This document shows, piece after piece, positions 17,509-25,463 of a stretch of 64,000 nt of DNA. The notes beneath the pieces were generated by a model that saw nothing but the letters and a program-made list of their open reading frames with translations, ran no database searches and was not told the DNA's origin. This DNA comes from Tellurirhabdus rosea (GTDB lineage: Bacteria; Bacteroidota; Bacteroidia; Cytophagales; Spirosomataceae). The stretch's first letter is position 1; each line of letters opens with the position of its first letter. A program made the position numbers and the translations under genes. Location of the stretch: the NCBI RefSeq assembly GCF_026278345.1, contig NZ_CP111085.1, forward strand, positions 1,066,001-1,130,000, written 5' to 3'.

Positions 17509-18540
17509 CTACTCCGCAACCGGATTAGGGCCGAGCAACCGCTGAACCTCCGAAGGCGTCCGACCCGTTTTCCGCTTGAAGGCCCGGCTAAAACTCTGCA
17601 AACTGTTGAATCCCAGCTGAAACGCCACCTCCTGCACCCGCACATCCGGGCGGCGGAGCAGTTGCGAGGCCAGTTCGATCTGGTGCTCTTCCAGCAATTC
17701 CTGAAACGTCCGGCCTTCCTCGCGGAGCTTCCGTTGCAGCGTCCGGGGGCTCAGGCCGAGCATCGCCGCCACGTCTTCGAGCCGGGGAGCGTAGTAGGCC
17801 TGTTTCTGCGTCATCAGCTGGAGCACCCGGCTCGACACGCCTGTCTGCTGCTCAAGCTGGCGCAGTTTTTCCAGACACAAACTGCGCATGTTGTCGTACA
17901 ACAGCGTATTGGCCGACACCAGCGGCAGGGCGGCCGTGGCGGCGTCGAACACCAGTTCGTACTGCGGCGCGCCAAACTGCACCTGCCCGAACTGGCTGCG
18001 AAAAAGGGCCTCCTCTTCCTTCGGGACTTTATGGCCGAACCGCGCCAGCAGCGGGAAAACGATCCGTCCGCAGAGATAGCCCGAAAGGGAAAGCGTCAGG
18101 CTCATGGCGTGCTCGGCGGCAAGGGCGGCCGTGAGCGGGCTGGCTTCCTGCCAGACGGGATTTGGCTCGTAGCGCACCACGACGGTCCCGTTGGTTCCTT
18201 CTTCCACCTCGTACGAAAACATATCGCCCATGAGCGGGAAAAAGTCGGCGAAACTGCGCCAGGCCATCGCCAGATTTCGGCTGCTGGCCGTGACGGGCGC
18301 AATCCAGCCCAGGACCGAGAAGGTGATGTTTTTGCCGAAATTCAGGCTGATATAGCGGTAGCGGGTCAGTTCGAGGGCGCTTTCCCACATGCGAATGCCG
18401 ATTTTCCAATCGACCATTCCATCGGCGACGGCGAGGATTTCGGGCGTGATGCCGGCCTGACGATAGACCGCTTCTTCGGCTACTCCGAAGGCGGCGCAGT
18501 TGCGGGCAATGGTCCGGACGATTTCGCTGTGTACGTGCAT
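17509..18540 (-). CDS. AraC-family transcriptional regulator with Arabinose_bd-type sensor domain
   Basis: A 343-aa regulator. The N-terminal ~200 residues resemble the Arabinose_bd/OruR-type sensor (ARNCAAFGVAEEAVYRQAGI, FGKNITFSVLGWIAPVTASSRNLAMAWRSFADFFPLMG). The C-terminal ~100 residues hold two helix-turn-helix motifs: LEDVAAMLGLSPRTLQRKLREEG and VQEVAFQLGFNSLQSFSRAFKRKTGRTPSEVQ. It ends four bases after the MarR stop (convergent) and is divergent from a DUF4345 gene that it may control. A minus-7 box is at 18607-18614. The effector is unknown. Confidence 0.9.
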   Translation of the reverse strand: MHVHSEIVRTIARNCAAFGVAEEAVYRQAGITPEILAVADGMVDWKIGIRMWESALELTRYRYISLNFGKNITFSVLGWIAPVTASSRNLAMAWRSFADFFPLMGDMFSYEVEEGTNGTVVVRYEPNPVWQEASPLTAALAAEHAMSLTLSLSGYLCGRIVFPLLARFGHKVPKEEEALFRSQFGQVQFGAPQYELVFDAATAALPLVSANTLLYDNMRSLCLEKLRQLEQQTGVSSRVLQLMTQKQAYYAPRLEDVAAMLGLSPRTLQRKLREEGRTFQELLEEHQIELASQLLRRPDVRVQEVAFQLGFNSLQSFSRAFKRKTGRTPSEVQRLLGPNPVAE

Positions 18541-18606
18541 GGCGCAGACTGGCTACTACTTTGTCGCAAAATGCGCCGTCGGTGGCGGGGCGGTTCGCTT
18601 TTTTTG

Positions 18607-18614
18607 CAAAAATA
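18607..18614 (-). promoter_or_regulatory. Minus-7 box of the AraC regulator
   Basis: TATTTTTG on the minus strand, 67 bases before the start at 18540 and only 14 bases before the divergent DUF4345 start codon. Regulator transcription and DUF4345 expression could interfere. Confidence 0.5.
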
Positions 18615-18627
18615 AACGACAACCGCC

Positions 18628-19041
18628 ATGAACACGACATTTCTTCGATTCGCCGCCCGCTTTCTGATTGGCCTCGCCACGCTGGGCATTTTTATGGTAG
18701 CCGTGATGGCCTTCCAAAGTCCGCAGGCCGTTATGGATCTGGTGCAGGTAAAACTGACCACGACCGACGCCTACAGCTCCATCCGGGGCGTGTACGGCGG
18801 GGCCGGACTCTCGATCAGTGTAATGCTGGTCTATCTGGGCATTCGCCGCCCCAAGGAAGGGCTGGCTTTTGTGGCGTTGATTACCGGGCTGTACGCCCTT
18901 TCACGCTGGATAACGGCCCAGGTGGAAGGACCGCTGGGCGCATTCGGGCAGCAGTGGATCGTCATTGAAGGGGCAATCTGCGTCCTTTCCCTGCTTGTGC
19001 TGGCTCTGTGGCAGCGGGCCGGTCGGCTCGTAGTGGCTTAA
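18628..19041 (+). CDS. DUF4345 four-TM membrane protein
   Basis: A 137-aa protein with four hydrophobic helices (about residues 10-28, 52-72, 80-96 and 112-130). It has the DUF4345 pattern YSSIRGVYGGAGLSISVMLVYLG and ALSRWITAQVEGP. The function of the family is unknown; it is often found beside AraC or TetR regulators, as here. The ATG at 18628 follows the AraC promoter region directly. A 15-bp inverted repeat follows the stop. Confidence 0.8.
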   Translation: MNTTFLRFAARFLIGLATLGIFMVAVMAFQSPQAVMDLVQVKLTTTDAYSSIRGVYGGAGLSISVMLVYLGIRRPKEGLAFVALITGLYALSRWITAQVEGPLGAFGQQWIVIEGAICVLSLLVLALWQRAGRLVVA

Positions 19042-19045
19042 AAAC

Positions 19046-19102
19046 ATGGCGGCATTTAACAGGGCCACGACCCGAAGTCAGGTCCCCGTTAAATGCCGCC
19101 AT
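19046..19102. terminator. Terminator-like inverted repeat
   Basis: ATGGCGGCATTTAAC (19046-19060) and its perfect complement GTTAAATGCCGCCAT (19088-19102) enclose a 27-nt loop. It lies between convergent genes (stops at 19041 and 19121). There is no long T-tract. Confidence 0.5.
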
Positions 19103-19120
19103 GCCGCCTGCTGTTTGTTT

Positions 19121-19540
19121 CTACGAGTGCCCCAGTTCGTCTATTGGTCCGTCAGGGTTGCGGCGGAGACTGTCTTGCCCGTCGAAATCCTTGTGGACCA
19201 CGTCGCTGGCCGTAATGGTTTTCACATGCGTGATGTTGCCCTCGGCCAGGCTGTCCCGGTCACGGGTCATTTCCGCATCCTCGACGGTATCCCGGCGAAC
19301 GGCTTCCACCCGGTCGCTGTCGCCCCGGTCGTTCGCGACCTGATTAGTCGGCTCATCATCAATCGGCTGAACGTCCTGCGGGTCCACATCGCTCGAATCG
19401 GCCCGTTTGGAAGTCAGGTCGGCGCGAAGGTCGCGGTCGTATAACTGGCCGGTTTCGGGGTGCTGACCCATCGTATTGCCCATGCGCTGAGCCGCATTCG
19501 ACTCGCTGCTTTCTTTTCTGGATTTGCTTGTCAGACTCAT
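19121..19540 (-). CDS. Acidic, disordered hydrophilic protein
   Basis: A 139-aa protein with no hydrophobic segment, rich in Asp, Arg, Ser, Glu and Thr (for example DRDLRADLTSKRADSSDVD, VEDAEMTRDRDSLAEGN). I recognise no domain. Composition and neighbourhood resemble small stress or desiccation-linked proteins of Cytophagales, but that is inference. It lies 119 bases downstream of another such gene on the same strand, with a heptad-armed palindrome between them. Similar small acidic proteins occur at 43256-43747. Confidence 0.7.
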   Translation of the reverse strand: MSLTSKSRKESSESNAAQRMGNTMGQHPETGQLYDRDLRADLTSKRADSSDVDPQDVQPIDDEPTNQVANDRGDSDRVEAVRRDTVEDAEMTRDRDSLAEGNITHVKTITASDVVHKDFDGQDSLRRNPDGPIDELGHS

Positions 19541-19551
19541 AACGTTGATTT

Positions 19552-19654
19552 AGTTAAGAGTTAGGAGTTAAGAATTATGAGTTATCAAGTTTTAAGAAAC
19601 CGCGGTCAAACCGGAATTCATCAACTCATAACTCATAATTCTTAACTCCTAACT
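19552..19654. repeat. Heptad-armed palindrome between two acidic-protein genes
   Basis: Left units: AGTTAAG, AGTTAGG, AGTTAAG, AATTATG, AGTTATC. The right arm reversed gives AGTTAGG, AGTTAAG, AATTATG, AGTTATG, AGTTGAT. The apex holds CCGCGGTCAAACCGG. The right arm ends five bases from the stop codon of the upstream gene (19660). Confidence 0.78.
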
Positions 19655-19659
19655 AATTA

Positions 19660-20241
19660 TTAATAAGCGGGTTGGTGCGTCGTGCTGGTGCCCGTGCGAC
19701 CAATGTCTTCACTTTGTTTTTCCTTGGATTCCGTGGAATTGGTGCTGGAATCGTTGGCATCGGTTCCTTCGTCGGTGTCCTGCTCTTTAGCGCGTTCCTG
19801 CGCATTCGGAACGGGCACGTCGCTGTCCGAGGCGTAATCATCCGGGCCGTGGGTCGTCACGCTCACCGTAGAGGTGTCCGACTTGGGAACCTGATTCAGA
19901 CCTTCCTCCGTGATGTCGTCGGCCATGTTGGAATTGATGTCGTTGAAACGGATAACGCCGTTCTTGCTGTCCATGTCAATTCCGCCAAACCCCCGGATGT
20001 TGCGGCCGTCCTGACCGCCCCGTTCCTGCACACTGTCGAGGCCGTTGGCCGAATCTTCGATCACGTCCCGGTTTTTATTGTCTTTCAAAGCCCGGTCCAT
20101 ATCGGTGCCATCGCTGGCGTACGGACCATCCGTGCGGCCGGTAATCTGCGCGCCGTCGCGACGAACGCTCTGCTCATCGCTCTCCTCCCGCAGTTCACCT
20201 TCCCGGTTGGCTCTATGTCCCTGAAAATCTTCCTTATTCAT
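19660..20241 (-). CDS. Acidic, disordered hydrophilic protein
   Basis: A 193-aa protein starting MNKEDFQGHRANREGELREESDEQ in pattern, with no membrane or globular signature and biased to Asp, Gly, Asn, Ser and Glu. The middle part has VIRFNDINSNMADDITEEGLNQVPKSD; the C-terminus is Ser/Thr/Glu-rich. No family recognised. The ATG at 20241 is chosen because the longer frame adds only basic, atypical residues. It probably pairs with the 19121 gene in one transcript. A role in stress tolerance is a guess from composition. Confidence 0.68.
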   Translation of the reverse strand: MNKEDFQGHRANREGELREESDEQSVRRDGAQITGRTDGPYASDGTDMDRALKDNKNRDVIEDSANGLDSVQERGGQDGRNIRGFGGIDMDSKNGVIRFNDINSNMADDITEEGLNQVPKSDTSTVSVTTHGPDDYASDSDVPVPNAQERAKEQDTDEGTDANDSSTNSTESKEKQSEDIGRTGTSTTHQPAY

Positions 20242-20379
20242 AACGTTTCGTTGTCTAATCCTCTCTTTATAACCCCGACAGGCCAAAAAGGTTATTGAAA
20301 TCCGCGGGTACGCCCGGGCGAGAGCAAACCGGTTTCTGGCTTTTTTTGCCTACTTTTATCCCTCACTTCGTCGCCGTCT

Positions 20380-20898
20380 ATGCCCGTTTCCCTGCTGATC
20401 CGGTCCGTCCTGCTGCTCTGCGCTGCCGCGCTGGCCGGGGTGTATGCCTACCGGGCGGGAGAACTGGCGGTTATCCGGCAGGCGTCGGCGCTCAAAACGT
20501 TTTTTGCTCCGGAAGAAAAGGTCCGCATTGCCCTGCACCGCAACGAGGCCCCCGGCTTTCTGCGGGAACAGCCTGAATTTGAGTGGCAGGGCGTGATGGT
20601 GGACGTGCTCGAACGCCGGACCGTGGGCGATTCGCTCATCATCATCGGGTATGCCGACACGGCCGAAACCGCGTTCCGGGAAATGGCGCCCTGGCTGTTT
20701 GATGAAGACGAAGGCGGGACGGCCCCCGAACCCGTGCGAAAGAAAAAGTCCGGACTCCCGGGCGATCAGTGGGCTGCTTCGACCCCGACCTTTCGTTTTT
20801 CTCCCCGACTTCTGCGGCCCGAAGTCTGCTTTTTTTCGCCGCCGTCGCGGTTTGCCGACCGGGCGGGCCAGGTGCTCACGCCGCCGCCGATTGGCTGA
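20380..20898 (+). CDS. Hypothetical protein with N-terminal membrane anchor
   Basis: A 172-aa protein. Residues 5-22 (LLIRSVLLLCAAALAGVY) form a signal anchor or signal peptide. The next ~85 residues look like a small alpha/beta unit (EEKVRIALHRNEAPGFLREQPEFEWQG, VMVDVLERRTVGDSLIIIGYADTAE). The tail is proline-rich and low-complexity. I do not recognise a family. It lies 157 bases before a TonB receptor on the same strand, with a palindrome between, so it may or may not be co-transcribed. Confidence 0.6.
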   Translation: MPVSLLIRSVLLLCAAALAGVYAYRAGELAVIRQASALKTFFAPEEKVRIALHRNEAPGFLREQPEFEWQGVMVDVLERRTVGDSLIIIGYADTAETAFREMAPWLFDEDEGGTAPEPVRKKKSGLPGDQWAASTPTFRFSPRLLRPEVCFFSPPSRFADRAGQVLTPPPIG

Positions 20899-20918
20899 TT
20901 GTTCCGGGAAGGTTCCTC

Positions 20919-20996
20919 GCCGATTTACGCAGATTTGAAACGCAGATTTTCGCAGAAGAATCTGTGTGAATCTGCGTCTGAAATCTGTGTAAATCT
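20919..20996. repeat. Palindrome with ~10-13-nt periodic arms
   Basis: The left arm repeats GCAGATTT-type units (ACGCAGATTTG, ACGCAGATTTT, CGCAGA); the right arm repeats AATCTGTGTG, AATCTGCGTCTG, AAATCTGTGTA, AATCTGCG. The arms are complementary. It has the same architecture as the heptad elements but a longer period. It starts 20 bases after the stop at 20898 and ends 58 bases before the TonB receptor. Confidence 0.7.
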
Positions 20997-21054
20997 GCGA
21001 GAAACCCGCTTCAATTGATTTCTCTTAAAAGTATTTAATCAGCCAAACGACAGC

Positions 21055-23463
21055 ATGAGTTTTCGTTACCGACTCCTGCTTTGCCTGACCGTTTGTACCC
21101 TATCGGCCTCCGCCCAGGTACTGACGGTTCTGGACAAAGCTACTTTGTTCCCCGTTGAAAACGCCGAAATACGGCCCGCAGGCCCCAATACGACCCCGCT
21201 TTTTACGGATAAAACCGGCAAGGCAATCCTGACCGGCTCAAGTGAAACGCTGCTCATCCGCCGCGTAGGTTATCAGACACTCAAACTAAAGCCCGGGCAG
21301 TTGTCAGCGGCCAATTATACGATTCTGCTTTCCGAAAAACAGCATGAACTGAACGAAGTTGTGGTCTCGGCCAGTCGCCAGCCCGAAAACCAGAACCGGG
21401 TCGCCCAGTCGGTGCGGGTGCTGAGCCAGAAAGAAGTGCAGTTTCTGAACCAACCGACAATGGCCGACGTCCTTCAGCAAAGCGGCCAGGTGCTGGTCCA
21501 GAAAAGCCAGCTCGGCGGCGGAAGCCCCATTCTGCGCGGTTTTGAGGCCAACAAAGTGCTGCTGGTGGTCGATGGCGTGCGGATGAACACGGCCATTTTC
21601 CGCGGCGGTCACCTGCAAAATATCCTGACGCTCGACAATGCCGTGGTCGAACGCACCGAAATTGCCCTCGGCCCGAACTCGGTGCTGTACGGCAGCGATG
21701 CCCTCGGCGGCGTCATCTATATGCAGACGCTTTCGCCCAAACTCAGCGATTCGACGACGCCCCGCACCACGGCCAACGCGGCTTTTCGCTACGGCTCGGC
21801 CATGCAGGAAAAAACCGGCCACCTCGACTGGAACATTGGTTTCAAAAAATGGGCTTTCCTCAGCAGCGTGACGGCTTCGGACTTCGACGACCTGCGGCAG
21901 GGCGCCCGGCGCAACAGTGCCATTGGCAACCTTGGCCTGCGTCCCACGTATGTCGGGCAGGAAAATGGCGTGGACATTCAGGTCCGCAACCCCGACCCGA
22001 ACGTGCAGACCCCTTCGGGCTACCGGCAGCTGGACGTGATGCAGAAAGTGCTGTTCCGCCCGTCTGCCCGGACGAGCCATATGCTGAACTTCCAGCTTTC
22101 GACCACCACCGATTTTCCGCGCTACGACCGCCTGACCGAAACCGACAATCAGGGCAATCTCCGCTTTGCCGAATGGTATTACGGGCCGCAGCGCCGGACG
22201 ATGCTGGCCTATCACCTCAACCAGTCGCTGAACCACCGCCTCGCCGACGACCTGAAGCTGACGGCGGCGTATCAGGATGTGCGGGAAAGCCGTCATAATC
22301 GCCGGTTTGGCAATTATTCGCTCCAGAACCGCCTCGAACAGGTGGATGTCTGGACGCTGAATGCGGATTTGCGGAAAGCCCTTTTGCCGGTTCACGAAAT
22401 TCGTTACGGCCTGGAAGGCACGTACAACGACGTGGCCTCACGGGCCTTTCTGACCAACCTCCGGACCGGCGCGGAGTCGTCGCTCGACACCCGTTATCCG
22501 GACGGCGGCGCGCAGACGCAATCGTTGGCGGGCTACGTGTCGGGCACCCTCGACGTGCGCCGCTCGACGTTCAGCTACGGGGCGCGGTATGCCTGGAACC
22601 GGCTCTATGCCCGGTTCAACGACAAGACGTTTTTCCCCTTTCCTTTCGATGAGGTGACTCAGAAAAACGGCGCGTTTACGGGCAGTCTGGGCTGGACGAT
22701 GCGGCTGAAAAAAGACCTGCGGCTGTCGGCTTCGCTGTCGTCGGGCTACCGGGTTCCGAACGTGGACGATCTGGCGAAAGTGTTTGAATCGGTCGCCGGA
22801 ACGCTCATTGTGCCGAACCCCGATCTGGAACCCGAACGTACCTACAGCGCCGATGCCGGCATCCGCAAGACGTTCGGCGAGCGCGTGACCGTGGAGGCCG
22901 AAGGGTTTTACACCCTTTATAACAACGCGATCACGACCCAGCCCAGCACGATCAACGGGCAGACGCAGGTGCAGTACAACGGTCGGCTGAGCCGCGTGGT
23001 TACCCAGGCCAACGCCGCCGAAGCGTACCTGTATGGCTTCAGCGGTCAGCTTTCGGCGCGACTGACGAACGCGCTGGAAGCCTTCGGCACGGTGACGTAC
23101 ACCTACGGCCGCATCCGAACGGACTCGACGGCTTACCCGCTCGACCACATTCCGCCGGTCTTCGGCCGGGGCGGCCTCCGCCTCACCGTGAAGCGGTTCC
23201 GGGCCGAAGCGAATGTGCTTTTCAACGGCTGGAAGCGGCTCAGGGATTACAACCTGATTGGCGAAGACAACATCGTTTACGCCACTCCACAGGGCATGCC
23301 TTCGTGGCAGACGATCAACCTCCGGACGAGCTACCAGTTGAACCGCCACCTTCAGCTTCAGGCCGCTCTGGAAAACCTCCTCGACCGCAATTACCGCGTT
23401 TTTGCCTCCGGCATCAGCGCCCCAGGCCGGAACCTGGTCCTGACGGTGCGAGGGAACCTTTAA
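21055..23463 (+). CDS. TonB-dependent receptor of the hemoglobin/heme or cobalamin type
   Basis: An 802-aa outer-membrane receptor. It has a signal peptide (1-20, ending ASA), a short carboxypeptidase-like domain (~22-95), and a plug from ~100: NEVVVSASRQPENQNRVAQSV, SGGSPILRGFEANKVLLVVDGVRMN-type motif near 158-182, and LGPNSVLYGSDALGGVIYMQT. The barrel ends in APGRNLVLTVRGNL. The RGFEANKVLLVVDGVRMN and YGSDALGGVI motifs match the TonB-dependent hemoglobin/transferrin family, so heme or a metal complex is the best guess. No SusD, Fur box or cobalamin riboswitch is visible upstream. A heptad-armed palindrome begins three bases after the stop. Confidence 0.9.
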   Translation: MSFRYRLLLCLTVCTLSASAQVLTVLDKATLFPVENAEIRPAGPNTTPLFTDKTGKAILTGSSETLLIRRVGYQTLKLKPGQLSAANYTILLSEKQHELNEVVVSASRQPENQNRVAQSVRVLSQKEVQFLNQPTMADVLQQSGQVLVQKSQLGGGSPILRGFEANKVLLVVDGVRMNTAIFRGGHLQNILTLDNAVVERTEIALGPNSVLYGSDALGGVIYMQTLSPKLSDSTTPRTTANAAFRYGSAMQEKTGHLDWNIGFKKWAFLSSVTASDFDDLRQGARRNSAIGNLGLRPTYVGQENGVDIQVRNPDPNVQTPSGYRQLDVMQKVLFRPSARTSHMLNFQLSTTTDFPRYDRLTETDNQGNLRFAEWYYGPQRRTMLAYHLNQSLNHRLADDLKLTAAYQDVRESRHNRRFGNYSLQNRLEQVDVWTLNADLRKALLPVHEIRYGLEGTYNDVASRAFLTNLRTGAESSLDTRYPDGGAQTQSLAGYVSGTLDVRRSTFSYGARYAWNRLYARFNDKTFFPFPFDEVTQKNGAFTGSLGWTMRLKKDLRLSASLSSGYRVPNVDDLAKVFESVAGTLIVPNPDLEPERTYSADAGIRKTFGERVTVEAEGFYTLYNNAITTQPSTINGQTQVQYNGRLSRVVTQANAAEAYLYGFSGQLSARLTNALEAFGTVTYTYGRIRTDSTAYPLDHIPPVFGRGGLRLTVKRFRAEANVLFNGWKRLRDYNLIGEDNIVYATPQGMPSWQTINLRTSYQLNRHLQLQAALENLLDRNYRVFASGISAPGRNLVLTVRGNL

Positions 23464-23466
23464 GGG

Positions 23467-23600
23467 AGTTAAAAATTAAAAGTTAAGAGTTAAAAGCGGT
23501 CCGCCGCCGCGGTAAGGCTCCGCCTCGTCAGGTATCTGATGGAGCGGAGCCTTACCGCGGCGGCGGACCGCTCTTAACTTTTAACTCTTAACTCTTAACT
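23467..23600. repeat. Heptad-armed palindrome with long GC core
   Basis: Left units AGTTAAA, AATTAAA, AGTTAAG, AGTTAAA lead into a 29-nt GC core (23495-23523, ending GGTAAGGCTCCGC). A ~20-nt loop follows, then the exact complement of the core and units AGTTAAG, AGTTAAA, AGTTAAG, AGTTAAG. It fills the gap between convergent stops at 23463 and 23603 almost completely. Nearly the same core recurs at 51083-51210. Confidence 0.85.
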
Positions 23601-23602
23601 GA

Positions 23603-25327
23603 TTAGTATCCGGGGTTCTGTTTCAACGTGGGCTGGCCGTTGACGAAGCTGTTGGTGATTTCGTCGATCGGCAGCGGGAAATACTCGCTTTTCCCTTTTG
23701 TGAACACGGCTCCGTTCAGATACTGGCGGCGGCGGCTTTCCGAGCGCAGGTATGCGTTCAGGACCTGGTCGGCGACACCCCAGCGCACGAGGTCGAAGAA
23801 ACGGTGGCCTTCCATCGCGAACTCCAGCCGGGTTTCAAACCGCACCGCCGACCGGGCGGCGTCTTTGGCCGCAAACAGGGGCGAGTTGGCCGGGTATTCG
23901 TTGATGACGTAGTTGGCCGCGGGCGTACCGTCGGCGAGCGTCACCGGGCGGCTTTCTTTGGCCCGCTTGCGGATCATGTTTACCAGTTCGCGAGCGCGTT
24001 GCAGGCTGCCTACCTCCACTTCGCACTCGGCCAGCCAGAGCAGCACCGAGGCGTAGCGGATGAGGCGGAAGTTGTTGGCCAGGCGACGCTTGTTGGTTGA
24101 ATGGGTGTTGGTGCCCTCCTCCGAACGGTAGTACATCCACTTTTTACCCGTATACGGCCCGGCGTACTGCTGGTCGCGAATCCAGGTTACGCCCGGCATA
24201 ATGCCCCAGTCCAGAAACGGAACGCCCCGGCGGCCCACCGTCCAGTCCAGGCGCGGGTCGAGCGGCGTGGTGCGGTCGGGGTCAAAGGCGGCCGAAGCGG
24301 CCACGCCCATGTCGTTTTTCAGGTCCACGTTGTCGAAGGTATCAAACAGCGGCAGGCCGTTGGCGTCAGTCTTGAAAGCGTTGACGAGATTGTGCGAAGG
24401 CTGGTAAAAGCCGCAGCAGCCGCCACCCGGCGCACTGGAGAAATAAGGCCAGTTCAGCTCGTCGCCGGCATTGCCGTTGCCGCCGTTGGTGCCGTCGTTC
24501 ACCGAAAACTGTACCTCAAAAACGGACTCGGCGTTGTTGTTGGTCGCGGCGCGGAAGTTGTCGTGAAAATCCACCAGCCGGAACCGGCCGCTGTTTACGA
24601 TGGCATCGAGCAGGGGCTTCGCGTCGGCGTATTTCTGCTGATGCAGATACGTCCGGGCCAGGTAAGCCATAGCCGCAAAGCGCGTCGCCCGCCCCCGCTG
24701 CGACTGCGTCACGGGCAGATTGTCCATCGCAAATTTGAAGTCCGCTTCGATGTTCGGCCAGATGTTTTTGTCGTTAGTGAGCTTGGTCGAATTCGGATTA
24801 CTCGGGTCGTAGGTTTTTTCATCGATGTAGGGCACCATGTTCCACATCCGCTTGGCTTCGAAGTGGTAATGGCCGCGGAGGAAACGGGCTTCGGCCGTGG
24901 CCTGCACTTTTTCGGCCTCCGTCATGTCCTTGACCTGCGGAAGCGCCTGCAGCACGTCGTTGCTGCGGGCCACGCCGTCATAGCTATGGGTCCATTTGCC
25001 GCGCATGTGGACCATGTTGGGTAAGGCTTCGTAGCGTTCGATGAACGAAATTTCGGGCTGGTCACCGGCATCGGTGCCTTTGTAGGCATCGTCGGAAGCC
25101 ACCCCGCCATACACCCAGTTGGAAATGGCCGCGTGCCAGTTGGTAGTGCCGGAACCAATGCCATCCAGCAGCGAATACGCTCCGATCAGCAGGGCGTTCA
25201 CGCCGCTTTTGTTGGTAACCTGCTCCAGCGACGCCACGCCCGTAGGCTTTACGTCCAGAAAACTTTCGCTGCACGAGGACACCATCCCCAGCGCCAGCAT
25301 TGAAGATATAATGAGCGTCTTTTTCAT
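23603..25327 (-). CDS. susD: SusD/RagB-family nutrient-binding outer-membrane lipoprotein
   Basis: A 574-aa surface lipoprotein that caps a SusC channel and binds its glycan or other nutrient. The N-terminus MKKTLIISSMLALGMVSSCSESFLDVKPTG has a lipobox with Cys19. The tetratricopeptide-like helical region includes EKVQATAEARFLRGHYHFEAKRMWN and RGRATRFAAMAYLARTYLHQQKYADA. The C-terminus carries RTRLEFAMEGHRFFDLVRWG and KSEYFPLPIDEI, both SusD hallmarks. It lies downstream of susC on the same strand, as usual; a 118-bp palindrome sits between them. The ligand is unknown. No hydrolase lies next to the pair. Confidence 0.95.
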   Translation of the reverse strand: MKKTLIISSMLALGMVSSCSESFLDVKPTGVASLEQVTNKSGVNALLIGAYSLLDGIGSGTTNWHAAISNWVYGGVASDDAYKGTDAGDQPEISFIERYEALPNMVHMRGKWTHSYDGVARSNDVLQALPQVKDMTEAEKVQATAEARFLRGHYHFEAKRMWNMVPYIDEKTYDPSNPNSTKLTNDKNIWPNIEADFKFAMDNLPVTQSQRGRATRFAAMAYLARTYLHQQKYADAKPLLDAIVNSGRFRLVDFHDNFRAATNNNAESVFEVQFSVNDGTNGGNGNAGDELNWPYFSSAPGGGCCGFYQPSHNLVNAFKTDANGLPLFDTFDNVDLKNDMGVAASAAFDPDRTTPLDPRLDWTVGRRGVPFLDWGIMPGVTWIRDQQYAGPYTGKKWMYYRSEEGTNTHSTNKRRLANNFRLIRYASVLLWLAECEVEVGSLQRARELVNMIRKRAKESRPVTLADGTPAANYVINEYPANSPLFAAKDAARSAVRFETRLEFAMEGHRFFDLVRWGVADQVLNAYLRSESRRRQYLNGAVFTKGKSEYFPLPIDEITNSFVNGQPTLKQNPGY

Positions 25328-25344
25328 TGACTTTGTCTCTTTTT

Positions 25345-25462
25345 ATTGAGTGATGGAGCGATTGAGTGATGGAGTGGATTACCCCTCCGGAGATTGAGTG
25401 CCTTCAGAAAATCTCGCTTTCCGGAAACCACGCCACCGCCAAATCACTCAATCGCTCAATTA
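25345..25462. repeat. Heptad-type palindrome inside the susC-susD operon
   Basis: Left arm: ATTGAGTGATGGAGCG and ATTGAGTGATGGAGTGG (7-nt steps). The right arm ends CACTCAATCGCTCAATTAA, complementary to it. The middle holds a second inverted region around CTCCGGAG and TTCCGGAAA. The right end is adjacent to the susC stop (25464). It may lower or stabilise expression of susD relative to susC. Confidence 0.65.
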
Positions 25463-25463
25463 A

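Noticed and set aside
21000-21054. Cobalamin riboswitch upstream of the TonB receptor
   Set aside because: The B12-box core GCCACTG and its surrounding helices are absent; the region is mostly repeat.
23467-23600. CRISPR array or transposon ends at the repeat-rich spacers
   Set aside because: The 7-nt units are contiguous without spacers, and no cas, integrase or transposase gene is nearby; no target-site duplications were seen.
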